Shown: piece after piece, positions 7,364-14,754 of the stretch
How the letters are laid out: every line of letters begins with the position of its first letter
Numbering within the stretch: the first letter of the stretch is position 1
Assembly (NCBI RefSeq): GCF_001890925.1
Contig: NZ_MLCB01000117.1
Span: forward strand, 1 to 44,889
DNA: 44,889 bases
Direction: 5' to 3'
From: Planktotalea frisia
GTDB taxonomy: Bacteria; Pseudomonadota; Alphaproteobacteria; Rhodobacterales; Rhodobacteraceae
Made by a program: the position numbers and the translations under genes
Notes under the pieces: generated by a model
Told to the model about the DNA's origin: nothing
What the model saw: only the letters and a program-made list of their open reading frames with translations
The model's database searches: none

Positions 7364-9445
7364 ATGCAACACTGGAGATTAGATTGCAGCCGCCAGACGC
7401 TGGTGCTGGCCGCTACGGGTGCGCGTTTACCGCAAGTGGTTTATTGGGGCGCGCCCCTGCCGATGGCTGAGGACTTGGCGACGATCCACGCCGCACATGC
7501 GCTGGACGTAACGGGCGGTATGCTCGATGAGAACCCCGATCTCAGCATTTGCCCCGAAGCCTCGCGCACCTTCCCCGGCCAGCCGGGTATGATCATCCGT
7601 TCCGAGAATGGCACGCCCTTGCTGCCGAAGTTCTGCTTTGAAAGCGACGACGTCACCGAAGCTGCGATCAAGCTGGTCTACCGCGATGACACGCACGGTC
7701 TAAACTATACCGCCACCTTCCAGATTGACCCTGTCACCCATATCATCACGTCCCAAGCCACACTGGATGCGGACAAGCCAATCCATTTGCATTGGCTCTC
7801 TGCCCCAGTCTTTCCTGCATCCCAGCAAAGCGCTGAAATGATCGACTTCGCAGGGCGTTGGTGTGGTGAATTTCAACCCCATCGCACCGCTTGGTCCCCA
7901 GGCATCCGCATGCGCGAGAACCGCACAGGGCGCACAGGCCACGAACATTTCCCCGGCTTGATTATCCCTGAATTCGGCGCGACCAACACCACAGGTTCCG
8001 CGCACGCGTTCCACTACGGATGGTCCGGTGGTCACAAGATGATCGCTGAAGAGCTTCCCGATGGTCGCCGCCAAATCCAGTTCGGCCACGCACCACGGGT
8101 CGAGGCCACCGCCTCCACGCGCTTCACCTCCGCACCACTTTATGCTGTCTATAGCTACGATGGGTTAAACGGCTGCGCCGTCTCGTTCCAACGCCACGTG
8201 CGCGATCATATCGTCACATTCCCCGATCCAAACCGCCCGCGCCCTGTGCATTACAACTGCTGGGAAGCGGTCTATTTCGATCACAAACTCGACGTCCTGA
8301 AAGACATCGCAGACCGCGCCGCCGACTTAGGCGCGGATCGCTTCGTTCTTGATGACGGCTGGTTCGGGCAACGCGATGACGACACCACTTCGCTATCCGA
8401 TTGGGAAGTCGATCCGCGTAAATACCCAGACGGCCTCGGTCCATTAATTGATCACGTCCATTCCAAAGACATGACCTTTGGCATCTGGTTCGAACCAGAG
8501 ATGATCAACCCTGACAGCGATCTGCACCGCGCGCATCCTGATTGGGCACTCGGCTCTGAGGATCAAACCCTTGGCCGTCAACAAAAAGCGCTTAACATGG
8601 CCCTGACAGAGGTGCGCGACTTCATCTACGACCGCATGGCCGCAATCCTGTCTCAGTACCCGATTGATTACATCAAATGGGACCACAACCGCGTGCTCCC
8701 CGCCCCTGATGCTGCGCAAACACGCGGCTCTTATGCGCTGATCGACCGTCTGCGCGCGGACTTCCCAATGGTAGAGATAGAAAGCTGCGCTTCGGGTGGT
8801 GGTCGCATCGACTTTGGCATCCTGACCCGCACGCAGCGCGTCTGGCTCTCAGATTCCAACGACGCGCTTGAACGTCTGCGCATGCAACACGACGCCGCCC
8901 TCTTCCTACCACTCAATGTCACAGGCTCTCACGTCGGCCCGCGCCATTGCCACACCTCTGGCCGCGTGATCGACATTTCCATGCGCGCATGGGTCGCCGC
9001 ACAGCGCCACATGGGATTTGAGATGGACCCCCGCGAGCTGACTGCGCACGAACATACCGTCCTCAAAGACGTGACCGCGTGGTGGAAACACAACCGAATT
9101 TGGATGGAGCGCGCAGATATCTTGCGCCTTGATAGCGCGGATCCCTCATTGATCGCAGAACAACAATTGGCCGAAGATGACACGCAATTCGTGGTTTTTG
9201 CGGGCAAAGCCGCGACCTCAACCCAAATCGCGCCACGTCCTTTACGCATGACGCGTCTTGATCCAGACGCGCAATACGAGATCTGTCTGCGCAACCGCAT
9301 CACAGCACCCTCACTTTCGCGTGGGACACCGATCCTGAAAAATGAAAATATCACCGTTTCCGGCAACTATCTCATGCACCAAGGCCTCACGCTGCCGTGG
9401 GATTTCCCCGATACTATGTGGGTCATCGAAGGGCGCAAACTCTGA
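7364..9445 (+). CDS. Alpha-galactosidase, glycoside hydrolase family 36
   Basis: A 693-residue enzyme. The central TIM-barrel carries the GH36 catalytic signatures: nucleophile Asp440 in IKWDHNR and the acid/base aspartate 497 in LSDSNDALERLRMQ. The substrate-site motifs DDGWFG and ESCASGGGRID are also present. An N-terminal beta-supersandwich domain (about 1-290) precedes the barrel. No signal peptide is seen, so it cleaves terminal alpha-galactosyl residues in the cytoplasm after import. ATG 7364 is preferred; an in-frame GTG at 7349 overlaps the permease end. Neither has a strong ribosome-binding site, suggesting translational coupling to the permease. Possible substrates are melibiose, raffinose or the algal galactosylglycerol floridoside; the last is speculation from a marine lifestyle. 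Confidence 0.93.
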   Translation: MQHWRLDCSRQTLVLAATGARLPQVVYWGAPLPMAEDLATIHAAHALDVTGGMLDENPDLSICPEASRTFPGQPGMIIRSENGTPLLPKFCFESDDVTEAAIKLVYRDDTHGLNYTATFQIDPVTHIITSQATLDADKPIHLHWLSAPVFPASQQSAEMIDFAGRWCGEFQPHRTAWSPGIRMRENRTGRTGHEHFPGLIIPEFGATNTTGSAHAFHYGWSGGHKMIAEELPDGRRQIQFGHAPRVEATASTRFTSAPLYAVYSYDGLNGCAVSFQRHVRDHIVTFPDPNRPRPVHYNCWEAVYFDHKLDVLKDIADRAADLGADRFVLDDGWFGQRDDDTTSLSDWEVDPRKYPDGLGPLIDHVHSKDMTFGIWFEPEMINPDSDLHRAHPDWALGSEDQTLGRQQKALNMALTEVRDFIYDRMAAILSQYPIDYIKWDHNRVLPAPDAAQTRGSYALIDRLRADFPMVEIESCASGGGRIDFGILTRTQRVWLSDSNDALERLRMQHDAALFLPLNVTGSHVGPRHCHTSGRVIDISMRAWVAAQRHMGFEMDPRELTAHEHTVLKDVTAWWKHNRIWMERADILRLDSADPSLIAEQQLAEDDTQFVVFAGKAATSTQIAPRPLRMTRLDPDAQYEICLRNRITAPSLSRGTPILKNENITVSGNYLMHQGLTLPWDFPDTMWVIEGRKL

Positions 9446-9494
9446 TTCTTCCTCTCTTTAAAAATATCTCAGTAATTTTCCGTGGCGGAGGCCT

Positions 9495-9514
9495 CGATTT
9501 TTCTAGAAAAATCG
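9495..9514. repeat. CTAG-centred palindrome (AT-rich form)
   Basis: CGATTTTTCTAGAAAAATCG is a perfect 20-bp palindrome in the gap between the alpha-galactosidase and the SDR gene. Very similar sequences occur at 14719-14738 and, with a TCGTCGA centre, at 31798-31816. It interrupts an otherwise tightly packed operon, so it could reduce read-through or mark an mRNA processing point. See the findings for the repeat family. Confidence 0.6.
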
Positions 9515-9542
9515 GCCACCCTCACCGCAAGGAGCTTCGACA

Positions 9543-10307
9543 TTGACTGCACAATTTAGCGAATTCAAAGACGCCTCGATCTATATCACAGGCGGTGGCA
9601 ATGGCATTGGCGCAGCTCTCACCGAGGGCTTCGTGAAGCAAGGCGCGCGCGTTGCCATAGTCGGTCGCTCGGATGCCACAGAATTCTGCAATGAAATGAA
9701 ACAGAAGCACGGCAATCGCCCCCATTTCATGCAATGCGACATCACAGACATTGAGCGTCTTAAAGCGACAATGAATGAGGCCGCCGAGCGCCACGGCCCG
9801 ATCACCACGCTGATCAACAACGCCGCCAATGACAAACGCCATGCCACTTCCGAAATCGACGAAGATTTCTACAACTGGATGATGGACATCAACTTCAAAG
9901 CTTACGTCTTTGCCTGCCAACACGTAGCGCCAATGATGGCCGCAGCTGGTGGTGGCTCCATCATTAACTTCACTTCGATTTCTTACATGATGGGCAATGC
10001 AGGCTACCCCCTCTACACCGCCGCCAATTCCGCGATCAACGGCCTCACACGATCGCTCGCGCGCGAATTCGGGCCCGACAAGATCCGCGTCAACGCGCTC
10101 GCGCCCGGTTGGGTTCTCACGCAAAAGCAAAAGGATATGTGGGTGACTGAAGACGGTCTTGCAGCACATCTGGAACGTCAATGCCTTGATGATCCACTTG
10201 CCCCCGAAGACATCGTTGGCGGCACGCTGTTCCTCGCATCTGATCTTAGCCGCGCCATGACGGGCCAATCACTGGTGATCGATGGCGGCGTTGTGGTGAC
10301 AGGATGA
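9543..10307 (+). CDS. SDR-family sugar dehydrogenase (probable D-galactose 1-dehydrogenase) lacking the catalytic Lys
   Basis: A 254-residue short-chain dehydrogenase starting at TTG, with ribosome-binding site AAGGAG about 8 bases upstream. The dinucleotide site TGGGNGIG is at residues 16-23, NNAAND follows near residue 95, Ser145 and Tyr158 keep the classical 13-residue spacing, and the C terminus ends VIDGGVVVTG. The expected YxxxK reads Tyr158-T-A-A-Asn162, so the catalytic lysine is replaced by asparagine (codon aat at 10026). In context it should oxidise galactose to galactonolactone, the substrate of the SMP-30 lactonase two genes downstream of dgoK. The family assignment is secure. 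The exact sugar is inferred, and the missing lysine makes activity uncertain. Confidence 0.82.
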   Translation: MTAQFSEFKDASIYITGGGNGIGAALTEGFVKQGARVAIVGRSDATEFCNEMKQKHGNRPHFMQCDITDIERLKATMNEAAERHGPITTLINNAANDKRHATSEIDEDFYNWMMDINFKAYVFACQHVAPMMAAAGGGSIINFTSISYMMGNAGYPLYTAANSAINGLTRSLAREFGPDKIRVNALAPGWVLTQKQKDMWVTEDGLAAHLERQCLDDPLAPEDIVGGTLFLASDLSRAMTGQSLVIDGGVVVTG

Positions 10308-11221
10308 GCCAAGCTGCGCCCATTTCACCAGACTGGATTGCAGTTGATTGGGGCACGTCCAATTTGCGTGCCTTCGCGATGGATGCAGGCGGCACCGTTT
10401 TGGGCGAAGCAACGTCTGACAAAGGCATGTCTTCGCTCGCGCCAAACGAATTTGAACCTGTTTTGCGCGCACTGATTGCCGATTGGACCGTCCCTAATCC
10501 ATGCACCGTCATCGCCTGTGGCATGGTCGGATCGCGCCAAGGTTGGCAAGAAGCACCTTATCGCGGCGTCCCTTGCAGCGCTAAATCAGATGCGCCGGTT
10601 CGCGTGTCCAACGTTGGTGATGATCTGCACGTCTGGCTGATTTCAGGCATCAAACAGCCCGATCCGGCCGACGTCATGCGCGGCGAAGAAACCCAAATCG
10701 CTGGCTTTCTCGCCCTTAATCCGGATTGGGACGGCGTGTTGTGTTTGCCAGGCACCCATTGCAAATGGGTCCACGTGAGCGCGGGCGAGATCGTGAGCTT
10801 TCGCACCTTCATGACTGGCGAACTGTTCGACGCCATAAGCACAGGTACAGTTTTACGCCACTCTCTCAACGGCACTGACATGGACGAGAGCGCGTTCCTG
10901 AATGCCGCATCCGAGACGCTATCAAGGCCAGAAAAGTTCACCACCAACCTTTTTTCACTACGTGCGGCTGACTTGCTCAACGGACAAAGTGCCGCCACCG
11001 CACGCGCCAAGCTGTCCGGCGCGCTGATCGGAATGGAGCTGGCCGCGGCCAAACCATATTGGCTCGGTCAAAACGTCGCGTTGATTGGATCCAGCACTTT
11101 GTGCACTCTTTACCAGCAGGCCCTTGCGCAGCAAGGCGTCGACGCCACTTTAAGTGACGCAGCATCCGTGACCCGCGCTGGATTATGCGCAACCTACAAA
11201 GCATTAACCGGAAAGTCATAA
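10304..11221 (+). CDS. dgoK: 2-dehydro-3-deoxygalactonokinase
   Basis: A 305-residue sugar-acid kinase of the DgoK family. The N-terminal phosphate-binding motif VDWGTSNLRAFAMD (about 13-26) and the central LCLPGTHCKWVHV and RTFMTGELFDAIS segments are characteristic. It phosphorylates 2-keto-3-deoxygalactonate to the 6-phosphate for cleavage by DgoA. The ATG overlaps the SDR stop as ATGA and dgoA starts 2 bases after its own stop, so the three genes are translationally coupled. It is cytoplasmic. The presence of DgoK identifies the locus as a De Ley-Doudoroff galactose pathway rather than a Leloir pathway. Confidence 0.93.
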   Translation: MSQAAPISPDWIAVDWGTSNLRAFAMDAGGTVLGEATSDKGMSSLAPNEFEPVLRALIADWTVPNPCTVIACGMVGSRQGWQEAPYRGVPCSAKSDAPVRVSNVGDDLHVWLISGIKQPDPADVMRGEETQIAGFLALNPDWDGVLCLPGTHCKWVHVSAGEIVSFRTFMTGELFDAISTGTVLRHSLNGTDMDESAFLNAASETLSRPEKFTTNLFSLRAADLLNGQSAATARAKLSGALIGMELAAAKPYWLGQNVALIGSSTLCTLYQQALAQQGVDATLSDAASVTRAGLCATYKALTGKS

Positions 11222-11223
11222 TT

Positions 11224-11832
11224 ATGAGCCGTCCTCTTATCGCCATTTTGCGCGGTGTTACTCCGATTGAAGTCAAAGACATCGCCGCGGGCCTTATTGA
11301 TGCAGGCATCACCCGAATCGAAGTCCCGATGAATTCACCCTCTGCCTTGAAATCCATCGAAAAACTGGCCAAAGCCTACGGTGATATCGCGCAAATCGGT
11401 GCCGGCACTGTCATCACAGTTGAAACGGTTCTGGACGTCGCCAAAGCAGGCGGCAAATTGATCGTCTCCCCGAATGCAGACAAGAAAGTGATCGCTGCGA
11501 CCAAGCTGGCGGGCCTTGATAGCTATCCCGGCGTGATGACCCCGACAGAGTGCTTTGATGCGCTCAGTGCAGGGGCAGATGGTCTCAAGATTTTCCCTGC
11601 CTCGCTTCTTGGGTTTGACGGTTTGAAAGCCATTCGCGCCGTGTTGCCGATTGGCACACAGGTTTACGCCGTAGGTGGTGCTGATCACACGAATTTCGCA
11701 GAGTGGATCGCAGCCAGCGCAGACGGCTTTGGCATCGGCTCCGCGCTTTATAAACCTGGCTTTACTGCCGCTGAAGTCGCCCAACGTGCGGCGGCAATGG
11801 TCAAAGCCTTCGACTTAGCCCAGCCCAAATGA
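11224..11832 (+). CDS. dgoA: 2-dehydro-3-deoxy-6-phosphogalactonate aldolase
   Basis: A 202-residue class I aldolase of the KDPG/KDPGal family. Glu33 (in TRIEVPMN) and the Schiff-base lysine Lys122 (in DGLKIFPASLLG) match the catalytic pair of E. coli DgoA, and the GAGTVIT and AVGGAD phosphate/substrate loops are present. It splits 2-keto-3-deoxy-6-phosphogalactonate into pyruvate and glyceraldehyde 3-phosphate. ATG 11224 is chosen because MSRPLIAILRG is the family start and GGAAAG lies upstream. An in-frame ATG at 11185 falls within dgoK. Its stop overlaps the lactonase start as ATGA. Confidence 0.93.
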   Translation: MSRPLIAILRGVTPIEVKDIAAGLIDAGITRIEVPMNSPSALKSIEKLAKAYGDIAQIGAGTVITVETVLDVAKAGGKLIVSPNADKKVIAATKLAGLDSYPGVMTPTECFDALSAGADGLKIFPASLLGFDGLKAIRAVLPIGTQVYAVGGADHTNFAEWIAASADGFGIGSALYKPGFTAAEVAQRAAAMVKAFDLAQPK

Positions 11833-12662
11833 TATTTGACGAACGGCCTTGCGGGCTTGGCGAAGGGCCGCTGTGGCACCCTACCCGCCAAGAGCTTTTC
11901 TGGTTCGATATCAACGCGCGCAAATTGCACAGCAAAGCGCAAACCTGGGATTTCGATCTCAGCGTTTCAGCTGCGGGCTGGATTGATGAGAGCACCTTAC
12001 TTATCGCATCCGAGATCGGTCTGCACCGATTTGATATAACGAACGGCGCACTCAGCGATCCAATCGTGCATATTGAGACCGACAACCCCATCACGCGTTC
12101 CAATGATGGGCGCGTCGATCCTTGGGGCGGCTTTTGGATCGGGACTATGGGCTTTAACGCAGAGCCGAATGCAGGTGCAATTTATCGTTTTTACAAAGGC
12201 GAGCTTCGCGTGATTGCAACCGACATCACAATCCCGAACGCGATCTGCTTCGCTGTGGACGCAACCTTCGCCAATTACACGGACACCGTGACCAAACAAA
12301 TTATGCGCGTCACGCTGGATCCAGAAACAGGCTGGCCCAACGCAAAAGCAAAGGTCTGGCTCGACCTCAATGAGGCGAACGTAAACCCCGACGGTGCGGT
12401 GATAGACGCCAATGGCACGCTTTGGGTCGCGCTTTGGGGTTCTTTCTGCGTCAACGGATATGCACCTGATGGCACTCTCGTTGCGTCGCACGAGGTTGGC
12501 GGTCGTCATACGACCTGTCCTGCATTTGGTGGATCTGAACTGAGCGATATGTTTGTGACCTCCGCGACGGATGGCATTCGCGGCGAACTCGGTGACAATG
12601 GGAAAACCTTTATCTTGCACGGCATTGGCAAAGGTCAAAAAGAACATCAGGTGATCTTATGA
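11829..12662 (+). CDS. SMP-30/gluconolactonase-type sugar lactonase (probable galactonolactonase)
   Basis: A 277-residue six-bladed beta-propeller of the SMP-30/LRE family. The divalent-metal ligands are visible as Glu12 in GLGEGPLW, the Asn in IPNAICFAVD and the Asp in NPDGAVID. It hydrolyses the lactone made by the upstream dehydrogenase, here most likely galactono-1,4- or 1,5-lactone to galactonate. The start overlaps the dgoA stop (ATGA) and its stop overlaps the beta-galactosidase start in the same way, so it belongs to one operon. The next pathway enzyme, galactonate dehydratase, is not in the window. Sugar specificity is inferred from the neighbours. Confidence 0.9.
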   Translation: MIFDERPCGLGEGPLWHPTRQELFWFDINARKLHSKAQTWDFDLSVSAAGWIDESTLLIASEIGLHRFDITNGALSDPIVHIETDNPITRSNDGRVDPWGGFWIGTMGFNAEPNAGAIYRFYKGELRVIATDITIPNAICFAVDATFANYTDTVTKQIMRVTLDPETGWPNAKAKVWLDLNEANVNPDGAVIDANGTLWVALWGSFCVNGYAPDGTLVASHEVGGRHTTCPAFGGSELSDMFVTSATDGIRGELGDNGKTFILHGIGKGQKEHQVIL

Positions 12663-14575
12663 AACGCACGCTTGGCGTTTGCTACTACCCCGAACATTGG
12701 ACTGAGGATCGCTGGGCCATTGATGCCGCGCAGATGATCGAGGCAGGCCTCACATGGGTGCGCGTCGGCGAATTTGCGTGGTCGCGCCTAGAACCATCGC
12801 CCGGTGACCTGCAACTCGACTGGCTTGAGCGCGCCATCAATGTACTGGGTGACGCAGGCCTAAAGGTGATCCTTGGCACGCCCACAGCAACACCACCACG
12901 CTGGATGCTCGACAAACATCCTGACATGCTTGCAGTCGATGCCGAAGGGCGCACGCGAGGGTTTGGCTCACGTCGGCACTACTGCTTCTCGCATGAAGGG
13001 TTCATTGCAGAATCCCGCCGTATCACGGAAATTTTGGCCAACCGTTTCGCACGCAATCCACATATTCAAGCATGGCAAACGGACAATGAATATGGCTGCC
13101 ACGAAACAACCGTAAGCTATTCAGACGCCGCCAAGCGCGCATTCCAAGACTGGTGCGCGCAAACCTATCAAAGCCCTGATGCACTGAACCGCGCGTGGGG
13201 GAATATTTTTTGGTCCATGGAGTATGACAGCTTTGATCAGATCGGCTTACCCAATCTTACAGTGACAGAACCCAATCCATCGCATGTGCTTGCATTTAGA
13301 CGGTTTTCTTCCGATCAGGTTGTGCGGTTCAATCGCGTTCAAACCGACGTACTGCGCGCTCATACGGACGTTCCGCTGATCCATAACTACATGGGCCGAG
13401 TCACGGATTTCGATCACTATGATGTGGGCGCGGACCTCGATATTGCCTCTTGGGACAGCTATCCGATTGGCTTTCTATCAGACCGCCTTGAGGGCACGCC
13501 AGAGCACAAAGCGCGCTATCTGCGCCAAGGTGATCCTGACATGCAGGCGTTCCACCATGATCTTTACCGCACGGTTGGCTCGATGCGTGGCACGCGCAAA
13601 GCGCATGACGGCCGTTGGTGGGTGATGGAACAGCAGCCCGGCCCTGTGAACTGGGCACCTTACAATCCCGCACCTCTGCCCGGAATGGCGCGCCTTTGGG
13701 CATGGGAAGCGTTCGCGCACGGCGCAGAAGCCGTGCTTTACTTTCGCTGGCGTCAGGCTCCTTTTGCACAAGAACAGATGCATGCGGGACTTTTGCGCCC
13801 GGATGCCGCCCCTGCCCCTGCGCTGGACGAGGCACGCCAAGTCGCGCGCGAATTAGAGGCAATGCCAGAGGTCGGTACGTTCAAAGCACGCGTCGCCTTG
13901 ATCTTCGACTATGTCTCGTGCTGGGCTTGGGAAGCACAACCGCAAGGCGCGGATTTCGACATGTTCCGTCTCGCGTTTGAGACGTATCGCGCCGCACGCC
14001 GTTTGGGCCTGTCGCTCGATATTGTTGCACCCAACGCGGATTTGAGCGGCTATGATCTGGTGCTTGCCCCCGGGCTCTTGGAAACGTCAGAAAGTCTTCA
14101 AAACTACAAAGGCGTCGCATTGATCGGTCCGCGCACAGGCTCAAAAACCTCCGAGCTAAGCATTCCGACACCGATGGGACCTAATGTTGCGGGCCTCGAC
14201 TGCACCGTGTCGCGCGTTGAAAGCATGCCGCCAAGCACAAGTGTCGAACTAGTAAACGGCGGTGCGTTTTTGCACTGGTTTGAAGAGCTCGATGGCTCCG
14301 CCGAGGTCACTTTACGCACTGCGCGCGGTGCTCCCGCGATCATGCGCACGGGCGGATTGCACTACGTCGCAGGCTGGCCAGAGGCCGCAAGCTACGTTGA
14401 CATCCTAGAAGGCTTAGCGGCTCAGGCCAACATTCCCACGCAGCGCCTACCCAGCGGATTGCGCCTGCGTGAGACGCAAACACATCGCTTCTGGATCAAC
14501 TACGCCCCTGATGAAGTCAGCTACGATGGCAAAACCATCGCTGCGGCAGATGTGCTCTGGGAAACCCGCGACTAG
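12659..14575 (+). CDS. Beta-galactosidase, glycoside hydrolase family 42
   Basis: A 638-residue enzyme. The N-terminal TIM-barrel begins LGVCYYPEHWTEDRW, and catalytic acid/base Glu144 (QTDNEYGCH) and nucleophile Glu324 (WVMEQQPGPVNW) match the GH42 pattern. A trimerisation domain (about 385-560) and a short C-terminal beta domain follow. There is no signal peptide, so it acts in the cytoplasm on imported beta-galactosides. It ends the operon and is translationally coupled to the lactonase gene. Having both a GH36 alpha-galactosidase and a GH42 beta-galactosidase behind one transporter suggests a mixed diet of galactosides, such as galactosylglycerols from algal lipids. That substrate assignment is inference. 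Confidence 0.93.
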   Translation: MKRTLGVCYYPEHWTEDRWAIDAAQMIEAGLTWVRVGEFAWSRLEPSPGDLQLDWLERAINVLGDAGLKVILGTPTATPPRWMLDKHPDMLAVDAEGRTRGFGSRRHYCFSHEGFIAESRRITEILANRFARNPHIQAWQTDNEYGCHETTVSYSDAAKRAFQDWCAQTYQSPDALNRAWGNIFWSMEYDSFDQIGLPNLTVTEPNPSHVLAFRRFSSDQVVRFNRVQTDVLRAHTDVPLIHNYMGRVTDFDHYDVGADLDIASWDSYPIGFLSDRLEGTPEHKARYLRQGDPDMQAFHHDLYRTVGSMRGTRKAHDGRWWVMEQQPGPVNWAPYNPAPLPGMARLWAWEAFAHGAEAVLYFRWRQAPFAQEQMHAGLLRPDAAPAPALDEARQVARELEAMPEVGTFKARVALIFDYVSCWAWEAQPQGADFDMFRLAFETYRAARRLGLSLDIVAPNADLSGYDLVLAPGLLETSESLQNYKGVALIGPRTGSKTSELSIPTPMGPNVAGLDCTVSRVESMPPSTSVELVNGGAFLHWFEELDGSAEVTLRTARGAPAIMRTGGLHYVAGWPEAASYVDILEGLAAQANIPTQRLPSGLRLRETQTHRFWINYAPDEVSYDGKTIAAADVLWETRD

Positions 14576-14579
14576 ACAC

Positions 14580-14606
14580 AAAAAATGGGGAGCCAAAAGG
14601 CTCCCC
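14580..14606 (-). terminator. Rho-independent terminator of nrdJ
   Basis: GGGGAGCC (14587-14594) and GGCTCCCC (14599-14606) form a perfect 8-bp stem with loop AAAA. On the minus strand the stem is followed by six T residues, then GTGT, so it terminates transcription arriving from nrdJ. In the plus direction it may still act as a stabilising hairpin at the end of the galactoside operon, but it lacks a T tract there. Confidence 0.85.
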
Positions 14607-14677
14607 AGGTTCGCAAATTCAAGCTCATCATTTATCACCGCTCGGAATATTTTTTGCCTGCGGCCTGATTTGCGTCA

Positions 14678-14697
14678 GAGGCCCCCTGAAGGGCCTC
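14678..14697. repeat. GC-rich stem-loop in the nrdJ 3' region
   Basis: GAGGCCC (14678-14684) and GGGCCTC (14691-14697) form a perfect 7-bp stem with loop CCTGAA, between the nrdJ stop and its terminator. No T tract follows on either strand. It could add to 3'-end stability. Confidence 0.4.
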
Positions 14698-14718
14698 GTG
14701 ACCGGATTTTGATGCGCC

Positions 14719-14738
14719 CGAATTTTCTAGAAAATTCG
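14719..14738. repeat. CTAG-centred palindrome (AT-rich form)
   Basis: CGAATTTTCTAGAAAATTCG is a perfect 20-bp palindrome immediately downstream of the nrdJ stop. It shares the TTTTCTAGAAAA core with the palindrome at 9495-9514. Confidence 0.6.
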
Positions 14739-14754
14739 CATTGCACCGTTTTGC

